A stretch of DNA of 6,541 nucleotides from Proteobacteria bacterium UBA4575 (lineage in GTDB: Bacteria; Pseudomonadota; Gammaproteobacteria; UBA4575), in assembly GCA_002386945.1 (NCBI GenBank), contig DGKH01000003.1, forward strand, positions 18,603 through 25,143, in the 5' to 3' direction. The translations under genes were made by a program, and so were the position numbers. Of this stretch, positions 1-5,878 are shown one piece after another. The number at the start of each line of letters is the position of its first letter. The stretch's first letter is position 1. Below the pieces are notes generated by a model. The model searched no databases. It was not told the origin of the DNA and worked only from the letters and a program-made list of their open reading frames with translations.

Positions 1-1319
1 CCACCAAATTTATTGATCAACCCCGGATTACGCGCGGCAACGGTATCCAATACGTCACGGATATGCACACCTGGGATCGAGCGTGCAGACCCTTTGATCT
101 CACCCTGATCACCATCGGCGAAGGCAATCGTCGGTCGATAGGTTTTTTCTTTAATTCGTCCTGCAAGAATACCAATGACACCTTGATGCCATTCCGCACG
201 ATACATACAGATACCTAGGGCTTCTGTTGCCTTATTGTTCTTTGCTGGGGCTAAGTCGAACTCATTCAAGGCCGCTAAGTCTTTCAGCGCCTGCTCCTTC
301 ATCACGCCTTCAATCTCACGCCGTTTGCTATTTAGATCATGTAGGGTCTGCGCAATCTCTTGCGCCTGATTAGCATCATCTGTGAGTAAACAAGCAATGC
401 CCATGGCCATATCTTCTAGCCGCCCGGCAGCGTTAATTCTAGGCCCCACATAAAAACCTAGATCACTAGCGGAGCAACGTTTCGCCTCTATATTCGCTAC
501 ATGTAATAAGGCCTTGATACCAACACTAGATTGGCCTGCCCGAATCCTGCGTAAGCCCTGCTCAACTAATATCCGATTGTTTTGATCTAGAGTAACGACA
601 TCCGCAACTGTGCCCAGAGCAACCAGATCAAGATAATCGGCTAGATTGGGTTGCGTTAGACCCTGTGCTTCAAACCAGCCCTGCTCGCGCATCAATGCAC
701 GTAACGAGACCAGTAGGTAAAACATCACACCGACACCAGCGAGCGCCTTACTGGCAAACTGATCACCGGGTTGATTAGGATTGAGGATGACATCTGCCGC
801 CGGTAGCTCAGACCCTGGCAGATGATGATCGGTGACTAAGACTTGAATACCGGCCTCTTGCGCCGCCGCAACCCCAGCGATACTAGAAATACCGTTATCT
901 ACAGTAATGATTAAATCCGGTTGAAATTGCTTTGTTAAAGCGACAATCTCTGGCGTCAGACCATAGCCATAGAGAAAACGATCTGGCACGATGTAATTCA
1001 GTTGTGTTGCCCCCATGGCACTTAAACCACGTATCGCTAGGGCAGTACTGGTAGCGCCATCGGCATCATAGTCACCAACGATAACGATCGATGATTGCTG
1101 CTGGATATGAGTAAACAGCAACTCACTTGCAGCGTCTATTTGCAAAAGGCTCTGTGGCGGCAATAAATACTGCATGGACAGGTCGGCTTGCGAGGCCTCG
1201 GTAATGCCTCGATTAGCGTATACTCTGCGAATTACCTGCTCCCATGGCGTCTCTATCGTAGACGCTTCTGCATTTACAGCGTGGGTAGGTATTGGACGAC
1301 GAACAACTTGAATAGACAT
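1..1319 (-). CDS. recJ: Single-stranded-DNA-specific 5'-3' exonuclease RecJ (3' end of gene outside window)
   Basis: RecJ degrades single-stranded DNA 5' to 3' in recombinational repair (RecF pathway), mismatch repair and fork processing, in the cytoplasm. I translated the minus strand from the ATG at 1319-1317 and found 439 uninterrupted codons down to base 3. The metal-binding DHH phosphoesterase motifs are all visible: VGDYDADG (D83, D85, D87), ITVDNGISS (D141) and VTDHHLPG (D164-H165-H166). Later blocks typical of RecJ follow: LDLVALGTVADVV, LGFYVGPRINAAGRLED, EWHQGVIGILAGRIKE and KGSARSIPG. The window ends in NKFGG, one residue before the histidine of the usual FGGH motif in the DHHA1 domain. 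RecJ is usually about 570-580 residues, so about 135 are missing. This is a window cut, not a broken gene. The ribosome site before the ATG is weak, but no in-frame ATG lies further upstream in the spacer. It is transcribed divergently from the cofactor genes and is probably functionally unrelated to them. Confidence 0.97.
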   Translation of the reverse strand, partial: MSIQVVRRPIPTHAVNAEASTIETPWEQVIRRVYANRGITEASQADLSMQYLLPPQSLLQIDAASELLFTHIQQQSSIVIVGDYDADGATSTALAIRGLSAMGATQLNYIVPDRFLYGYGLTPEIVALTKQFQPDLIITVDNGISSIAGVAAAQEAGIQVLVTDHHLPGSELPAADVILNPNQPGDQFASKALAGVGVMFYLLVSLRALMREQGWFEAQGLTQPNLADYLDLVALGTVADVVTLDQNNRILVEQGLRRIRAGQSSVGIKALLHVANIEAKRCSASDLGFYVGPRINAAGRLEDMAMGIACLLTDDANQAQEIAQTLHDLNSKRREIEGVMKEQALKDLAALNEFDLAPAKNNKATEALGICMYRAEWHQGVIGILAGRIKEKTYRPTIAFADGDQGEIKGSARSIPGVHIRDVLDTVAARNPGLINKFG

Positions 1320-1367
1320 AACGCCAGTGTAGCAAAGACTGCTGCTGTTGGCGGCTAGGCTAAGGAA

Positions 1368-1373
1368 TATAAT
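1368..1373 (+). promoter_or_regulatory. Candidate -10 box for the cofactor-biosynthesis genes
   Basis: A perfect TATAAT lies in the divergent spacer, about 55 bases before the start codon at 1429, which would give a leader of roughly 50 bases. No good -35 is seen: CTGTTG at the ideal 17-base spacing matches TTGACA poorly, and the better TTGGCG (1348-1353) leaves only a 14-base spacer. There is no TGn extension. The same AT-rich patch reads TATATT on the minus strand, so it could also serve recJ, but I see no convincing -35 there either. Confidence 0.4.
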
Positions 1374-1428
1374 GCAAAGAACCTCCCTTCCATAATTTAG
1401 CCATGACAGTGCTTGAGTTTGAAACAGT

Positions 1429-2883
1429 ATGAATAAGCGGTACCTCTTTTTAACTGGAAAATTAGCCGAAAAAAGCCTACATAAGGTGCTTAGTGGTCTC
1501 GCTGATCGCAAGTTCGACTATGAGATTCGACAGATTGGTGTCAGCGTCGCTGCGTTGATGACCACCGATTTAATCGCACGCCGACTGAAAGCGACTGATT
1601 GTGTCGGTTTTGATAAGGTCATTCTCCCAGGCCGTTGCCGTGGTGACATTGAAGAACTCTCCAAGACTTTAGGACTAACAGCTGAACGTGGACCTGAAGA
1701 ATTAAAAGACATTCCACAGCATTTTGGCCACGCTGCGAAAAAGGTAGATTTAAGCCAGTATAGTGTGAAAATCTTTGGTGAGATTGTTGATGCACCGAAT
1801 ATGACCGTGCCTCAGATCATCCAACGTGCCGAACGCTACCGCACCGATGGCGCTAATGTGATCGACCTCGGCTGTCTCCCTAATACACCCTTTGGTCATC
1901 TCGCCGAGACCGTACAGGCATTAAAGAATGAAGACTTTAAAGTCAGTGTTGACTCACTCTTACCAGAGGACTTAGTCACTGGTGGCCAAGCTGGTGCAGA
2001 TTATCTACTGAGTCTGCAAGAAGCCTCGCTTTGGGTCTTAGAAAAGGTCGATTCCACACCGATTGTAATTGGCACACCGCCGACTAACCTGCGCTCTCTT
2101 TATCGCACCATCGATTTCCTAATCAAAGAGGGTGTCGACTTCATAGCCGACCCTATTCTTGATCCAATTAATTTTAATTTTACCGAATCAATCGTACGCT
2201 ACCGTAATCTGCGCAAGCGTTACCCCGACATACAGATCATGATGGGTGTCGGTAATCTGACTGAATTGACTCATGCCGATAGTGCCGGTATCAATGCCAT
2301 ATTGATGGGCATTATCTCTGAGTTAGATATACAGGCGATTTTAGCCACTGAGGTCAGTGAGCATTGTCGTAAGGCTATACGCGAAGCCGATCTTGCCAGA
2401 CGCATCATGCATGCCTCACGCGAGGACAGCATTCCACCCAAAGGCTATGACAACGGTTTAATGGCTCTACATGAGCGTAAACCCTTTCCATATGAGCAGG
2501 CAGAGATTTTAGAATTCGCCGAAGCCGTAAAAGACCCTAATTTTCGGATTCAGGTATGTGATGAGGGTGTATTCATCTATAATCGCGACGGTATTTGGAA
2601 CGCAACCGATCCTTTTGACCTCTACCCTCACCTCAGCGTCTCTGACGATGCGGGCCATGCCTTCTATTTAGGCTGTGAATTAGCAAGGGCGCAGATCGCC
2701 TGGCAACTGGGTAAACGCTATGACCAGGATGAAGAGCTTACTTGGGGCGTTGCGGTAGAACGTGATGCTCAGGATCTAAAAGTCTTCAAGGATGAAGGCT
2801 CGACTATGAAAACGCGCGAAGATAGACGTGCCGTGCGTGACAAGAAGATTAAAGATAAAAAGAACGACGCTAGACGTTGCTAA
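1429..2883 (+). CDS. Dihydropteroate synthase-like protein of methanopterin-type cofactor synthesis (DUF6513-DHPS-DUF4346 build)
   Basis: A 484-residue cytosolic protein, far longer than a classical folate DHPS (about 280). Three regions can be seen. Residues 1-105 form an N-terminal domain (KVLSGL, then DKVILPGRCRGD at 62-73) that I match to DUF6513. Residues 110-350 form a pterin-binding TIM barrel, with GANVIDLGCLPNTPF (141-155) replacing the usual GADIIDIGGES block and KVSVDSLLPEDL (171-182) the PVSVDT block. Residues 360-450 match DUF4346 (GIWNATDPFDLYP at 388-400, then an Ala/Gly-rich helix). A Lys/Arg-rich tail closes it (461-484). Proteins of this build occur in methanogens and in bacteria that make tetrahydromethanopterin. 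The expected job, inferred, is to condense hydroxymethyl-dihydropterin pyrophosphate with the ribofuranosyl-aniline unit. The neighbouring mfnB supports this and argues against a folate role. The ATG at 1429 is preceded only by a weak GAG; it overlaps the stop of a nine-codon reading frame. Confidence 0.85.
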   Translation: MNKRYLFLTGKLAEKSLHKVLSGLADRKFDYEIRQIGVSVAALMTTDLIARRLKATDCVGFDKVILPGRCRGDIEELSKTLGLTAERGPEELKDIPQHFGHAAKKVDLSQYSVKIFGEIVDAPNMTVPQIIQRAERYRTDGANVIDLGCLPNTPFGHLAETVQALKNEDFKVSVDSLLPEDLVTGGQAGADYLLSLQEASLWVLEKVDSTPIVIGTPPTNLRSLYRTIDFLIKEGVDFIADPILDPINFNFTESIVRYRNLRKRYPDIQIMMGVGNLTELTHADSAGINAILMGIISELDIQAILATEVSEHCRKAIREADLARRIMHASREDSIPPKGYDNGLMALHERKPFPYEQAEILEFAEAVKDPNFRIQVCDEGVFIYNRDGIWNATDPFDLYPHLSVSDDAGHAFYLGCELARAQIAWQLGKRYDQDEELTWGVAVERDAQDLKVFKDEGSTMKTREDRRAVRDKKIKDKKNDARRC

Positions 2884-2889
2884 TGGACC

Positions 2890-2909
2890 GCTAGTCTCAA
2901 TGAACTAGC
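2890..2909. repeat. Small perfect inverted repeat between the DHPS-like gene and the DUF447 gene
   Basis: GCTAGT (2890-2895) and ACTAGC (2904-2909) pair perfectly around an 8-base loop, seven bases after the stop codon of the DHPS-like gene. No U-run follows, so it is not a standard intrinsic terminator. It could slow RNA decay or set the ratio of the two gene products, or be chance at this length. Confidence 0.3.
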
Positions 2910-2949
2910 CAACACAATGTTTAGCTCGACTAAAATGGATAAGACATAA

Positions 2950-3519
2950 ATGCCCTTTATCAGAGAAAGTATCATTACTACGGTGCGCGAAGACGGCAGC
3001 GCACATATTGCACCTATGGGTGTACATGAAACAGATAAAGGTTTGATGTTGGCACCATTCAAGCCATCCGCCACTTTAGACAATCTGCTCCGTAATGGTG
3101 TAGCCACCATCAATTACACTGATGATGTGCGTGTATTTGCCGGCTGCATGACTGGTCGCAGAGACTGGCCCTGTGTCGCTACTAGCAAGATTAAAGGGCT
3201 GCGCTTGCAAGAATCATTGGCTCACGACGAAGTGCGCATCACCGTGGAAGAAGAAGATGCTGAGCGACCACGCTTTTATTGCGAGCTAGTACATAGCGAA
3301 AACCATGCACCCTTTCATGGCTTTAATCGTGCGCAATCGGCTGTTATAGAGCTTGCTATTTTAGTCAGCCGACTACATATGCTACCAGCGGAAAAGATTA
3401 AGAGTGAATTAGACTATCTCACCATCGGCTTAGATAAGTGCGCCGGTGAACGTGAACTGGAAGCCTGGCAATGGCTTTATCAACGCGTAACAGACTTTAA
3501 AGAGCAAGGTGCAACATGA
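2950..3519 (+). CDS. DUF447 family protein, predicted flavin-binding split-barrel protein of the H4MPT/methanofuran gene set
   Basis: A 189-residue soluble protein that I recognise as DUF447, a family shared by methanogenic archaea and H4MPT-using bacteria. The N-terminus (ITTVREDGSAHIAPMGV, 9-25) has the paired strands of an FMN-binding split barrel, the fold of flavin reductases and pyridoxamine-phosphate oxidases. GFNRAQSAVIELAILVSRL (124-142) and the CAGEREL-EAW segment (164-173) are helical and look family-typical. The length is normal for the family. The reaction is not established as far as I know; flavin binding is inferred from the fold. The start is well bounded: a stop codon (TAA, 2947-2949) sits directly before the ATG in the same frame, with a modest GGAT purine stretch 9 bases upstream. 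The stop overlaps the mfnB start as ATGA, so translation of the two is probably coupled. The gap to the upstream gene is 66 bases, on the same strand. Confidence 0.8.
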   Translation: MPFIRESIITTVREDGSAHIAPMGVHETDKGLMLAPFKPSATLDNLLRNGVATINYTDDVRVFAGCMTGRRDWPCVATSKIKGLRLQESLAHDEVRITVEEEDAERPRFYCELVHSENHAPFHGFNRAQSAVIELAILVSRLHMLPAEKIKSELDYLTIGLDKCAGERELEAWQWLYQRVTDFKEQGAT

Positions 3520-4229
3520 GTGGATTTTTAGCCAGCGTCGATAACTTAGAAGACGCCATCAAAGTGAATCAATTAGGCGCCGATATCATCGACCTAAAAG
3601 ATCCCAAGCAAGGTGCTTTGGGTGGTCTCAATTGCAAACTCATTACTGAAGTTGTCGATCAATTATGGGAGAGTGCAGTGGTTAGCGCGACCGTTGGAGA
3701 CTTAGATGCGGATGTCAGCCTGATCTTAGACCGCATACAAGCAGTTGCAGATACCGGTGTGGATTACGTCAAGGTCGGCATGTTTAGTCAAGAGCATATT
3801 GATAAGTGTCTACCTGCTTTTGAACATCACGCCCGTAGAGGCATAAACATCATCGCAGTCTGTTTTGCCGATGTGGAATTTAATATTGAAGAGACCATAC
3901 AGATCGCCAAAAAAGCACAGCTAAAAGGCATCATGATCGATACCGCAGGCAAGGGCTCTGGCAGCCTATTGCTACATAAAGAATTAGACGTACTGCAGCA
4001 ATTCACAAATACAGCACGTAGTGCAGGTCTGCTCACCGGTTTGGCTGGCTCTTTGCGTGAAACCGATATTGCCACCCTTCTACCTTTAGGCGCTGACTAT
4101 ATCGGCTTCAGAACAGCCCTGTGTAAAGACTTGACCCGTACCGCCGGCATTAGTGTTGAGAATGTACGTCGTGTGCGTAAGCTGATTCCTGTAACAGAAA
4201 CCAGCTTACGCCCTAGTGCAGCGCTATAA
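3516..4229 (+). CDS. mfnB: (5-formylfuran-3-yl)methyl phosphate synthase MfnB (DUF556)
   Basis: MfnB condenses two molecules of glyceraldehyde-3-phosphate to 4-(hydroxymethyl)-2-furaldehyde phosphate, the first furan intermediate of methanofuran (methylofuran in bacteria), in the cytosol. The 237 residues fit the family (about 235) and one TIM barrel. The catalytic residues I know for the Methanocaldococcus enzyme have clear counterparts here: K28 in IIDLKDPKQGALGGL, K86 in DYVKVGMF, and D142 and K146 in MIDTAGKGSGSLL. The four-residue spacing between the last two is kept. GLAGSLRETDI (175-185) and GADYIGFRTALC form the C-terminal phosphate-binding side. AAGG-like spacing is good: AAGG (3506-3509) lies 6 bases before the ATG, inside the end of the DUF447 gene, which it overlaps as ATGA. 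The last dozen residues (VTETSLRPSAAL) look like a loose tail. All key residues are present, so an active enzyme is expected. Confidence 0.95.
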   Translation: MSGFLASVDNLEDAIKVNQLGADIIDLKDPKQGALGGLNCKLITEVVDQLWESAVVSATVGDLDADVSLILDRIQAVADTGVDYVKVGMFSQEHIDKCLPAFEHHARRGINIIAVCFADVEFNIEETIQIAKKAQLKGIMIDTAGKGSGSLLLHKELDVLQQFTNTARSAGLLTGLAGSLRETDIATLLPLGADYIGFRTALCKDLTRTAGISVENVRRVRKLIPVTETSLRPSAAL

Positions 4230-4272
4230 GTAGCGTCATACATACGTCAGCATATAAATTAAGGGCTTTGCT

Positions 4273-5280
4273 ATGGACCCGCTAAGTCAGGCCGTTGTTG
4301 GCGCCGGTTGCGCACAGGCGCTGAGCAACAAAAAACATTTCATCACTGCGACTATTCTTGGTCTGTTGGCTGGGATGGCCGCTGATCTTGATATCTTTAT
4401 CCGTTCTGATGAAGACCCGATGTTATTCCTTGAGTTTCATCGCCAATTCACTCATTCCTTACTCTTTATACCGATCGGTGGCCTACTCTGCGCGGGCCTG
4501 TTCCATCTCTTATTCCGTAAAAAAACACAGCTAGCCTTTCGCTGGACCTATCTCTATGCAACTGTCGCTTATGCCAGCCATGGCCTATTAGATAGCTGCA
4601 CCAGTTACGGTACACAGTTATTCTGGCCGTTTAGCAATCATCGTGTGTCATGGGATACGATTTCGATAATCGACCCTATTTTCACTCTACCCGTTTTATT
4701 CTTAGTGGTTTTAGCCACGATAAAAAGAAGTCGGCGTATTGCGATCTATGCCGTAGCTTGGATACTCTTAGTACAAAGTTTCGGTTTGATACAAAATCAG
4801 CGCGCCAGCGCGGTGGGCTATCAGCTGGCGGCAGAACGAGGTCATCAGGTTATACGCCTAAACGCTAAGCCTAGCTTTGCCAATCAATTACTCTGGCGAG
4901 TGGTGTATGAAACCAAAGAGGGTTTCTATATTGATGCTGTACGCCTAGGACTGAAGACAGAGATTATTCCTGGGCAGTTTATTCGACATCTCAACATTGC
5001 TAGAGATTTTCCTTGGCTGGACCGGTACTCACAACAGGCTAAAGATATCGAACGCTTTCGTTGGTTTTCACAGGGTTATATTGCGCTAGACCCAAAACGG
5101 CCACTGCGTATTATCGACATCCGCTATTCACTGATGCCAAATGAAACCTTAGGTCTATGGAGTATTTGGTTGTCACCTAACGCATCGCCAGAGGCTTATG
5201 CTGACTATCGAATGGATCGGGATATAGATCCCAGACAGCGAAAAGAATTTTTTGATCTGTTATTTCAGCAATCTAATTAA
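4273..5280 (+). CDS. Inner-membrane predicted metal-dependent hydrolase, YdjM/DUF457 family
   Basis: A 335-residue membrane protein. The opening MDPLSQAVVGAG is the usual start of the YdjM/DUF457 family. Polar residues expected to hold metal are present: AADLD (D38, D40), FHRQFTHSLLF (H56, R57, H61) and SHGLLDSCTSYG (H103, D107). These sit at the ends of hydrophobic helices at roughly 22-37, 62-80, 92-106, 133-150 and 156-173. The second half (about 175-335) has no membrane segment and is probably a soluble domain; its side of the membrane is not clear. The substrate is unknown. E. coli YdjM is annotated as LexA-regulated, but I see no clear SOS box here. AAGGG (4261-4265) lies 7 bases before the ATG. 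The gene starts 43 bases after mfnB on the same strand with no terminator between, so co-transcription is likely. The family is broadly spread, so this does not prove a cofactor role. Confidence 0.8.
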   Translation: MDPLSQAVVGAGCAQALSNKKHFITATILGLLAGMAADLDIFIRSDEDPMLFLEFHRQFTHSLLFIPIGGLLCAGLFHLLFRKKTQLAFRWTYLYATVAYASHGLLDSCTSYGTQLFWPFSNHRVSWDTISIIDPIFTLPVLFLVVLATIKRSRRIAIYAVAWILLVQSFGLIQNQRASAVGYQLAAERGHQVIRLNAKPSFANQLLWRVVYETKEGFYIDAVRLGLKTEIIPGQFIRHLNIARDFPWLDRYSQQAKDIERFRWFSQGYIALDPKRPLRIIDIRYSLMPNETLGLWSIWLSPNASPEAYADYRMDRDIDPRQRKEFFDLLFQQSN

Positions 5281-5315
5281 AGCTCATTCACTATTAGTCA
5301 CAAGCAGAGACGAGA

Positions 5316-5717
5316 CTAGGGTTTTGCTGAGAACTCACGCATGGCACACAATACGTCACGACGACTAATGTGACCTACCAATCGATTATCTTCGACCACT
5401 GGGTAGCGTCGCGGTGTTTTCTCTAAGAATAACTTAGCAATATCAAAGACACTGCTATCGGCTTCAACAGTGACTGCTGGTGACGTCATATGATCGGCTA
5501 CCTCACCTGCTCTTTCGTTATGGAAGCCAACTTGCGTCGCTAAAAACATACAGTCTTTTTCAGAGAAAAACCCCAACAAACGACCACGGTCATCAATGAC
5601 TGGTGCGCCTGAGATATTTTCACTGACTAATAAATCAATCGCTTCCAAGACATCCATAGTAGGCGCAAAGCTCATACGCCTAGCACTCATATAATCTCTA
5701 ACAATAAAAGATGCCAT
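5316..5717 (-). CDS. Two-CBS-domain protein at the end of the nqr operon
   Basis: A 133-residue cytosolic protein made of little more than one tandem CBS (Bateman) pair. CBS1 spans about residues 8-60 (ISGAPVIDDRGRLLGFFSEKDCM) and CBS2 about 75-127 (YPVVEDNRLVGHISRRDVL). The GxxSExD and GxISRRD ends of each motif are intact and typical of adenine-nucleotide-binding sites. No enzyme or DNA-binding domain is attached. The ATG (5717-5715) follows the nqrM stop by two bases, with GGTGA about 10 bases upstream inside nqrM, so it is very likely translated from the nqr transcript. Its role is not known. Sensing adenine nucleotides or NAD(H) to adjust a partner, perhaps the respiratory pump, is an inference from position only. 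The end converges on the membrane hydrolase gene. Confidence 0.85.
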   Translation of the reverse strand: MASFIVRDYMSARRMSFAPTMDVLEAIDLLVSENISGAPVIDDRGRLLGFFSEKDCMFLATQVGFHNERAGEVADHMTSPAVTVEADSSVFDIAKLFLEKTPRRYPVVEDNRLVGHISRRDVLCAMREFSAKP

Positions 5718-5719
5718 TA

Positions 5720-5878
5720 TTATATTTTCACCTTGTCTTTACAGGGCTTTTTACAGGAGGCGCATTTCTGGCCACCGCATGAGCCTTGTATCGGTTTATT
5801 CGCAAATATGACGCCAATAGACATCGCCATAAAGACTAGAACAAACACCAATGTAGTTATTAGTAGGGTTTGCATCAT
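5720..5878 (-). CDS. nqrM: Na+-NQR maturation protein NqrM (DUF539), short form
   Basis: A 52-residue protein found by reading the minus strand between nqrF and the CBS gene. A hydrophobic N-terminal helix (about residues 4-25, [13 protein letters not shown] then AMSIGVIF) is followed by [10 protein letters not shown] and a Cys-rich end: C34, C39, C42 and C46 in [14 protein letters not shown]. NqrM is a membrane-anchored factor needed, together with the flavin transferase ApbE, to make active Na+-NQR; the conserved cysteines are thought to deliver or assemble iron for the membrane iron centre of the complex. The ATG directly abuts the nqrF stop (TAG then ATGATG), with GGTGG just upstream as a ribosome site; the second ATG three bases on is equally possible. 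The protein is shorter than the vibrio forms I recall (about 70-80), with a tighter spacing between CGG and the next cysteine. No apbE is seen in the window. Confidence 0.9.
   Translation of the reverse strand: MMQTLLITTLVFVLVFMAMSIGVIFANKPIQGSCGGQKCASCKKPCKDKVKI

Noticed and set aside
17..199. 60-residue minus-strand open frame
   Set aside because: It lies inside recJ in another frame; the recJ frame here carries conserved motifs such as EWHQGVIGILAGRI.
1518..1712. 64-residue minus-strand open frame
   Set aside because: Antisense to the DHPS-like gene, low-complexity Ser/Arg-rich product, no ribosome site seen.
2880..3113. 77-residue minus-strand open frame
   Set aside because: Antisense to the start of the DUF447 gene, with no recognisable domain.
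3827..4075. 82-residue minus-strand open frame
   Set aside because: Antisense to the conserved catalytic region of mfnB.
4234..4249. Direct repeat CGTCA-N6-CGTCA and a TATAAA (4253-4258) before the YdjM-type gene
   Set aside because: The repeat is too short to mean much alone. The TATAAA has no -35 partner and would place the transcription start at the ribosome site.
4650..4868. 72-residue plus-strand open frame
   Set aside because: Shifted frame inside the YdjM-type gene; the product has no family resemblance.
5294..5319. Imperfect stem TTAGTC / GACTAG in the convergent spacer as a terminator
   Set aside because: The stem is short with one G-U pair, a long loop and no T-run on either side, so I do not call a terminator.
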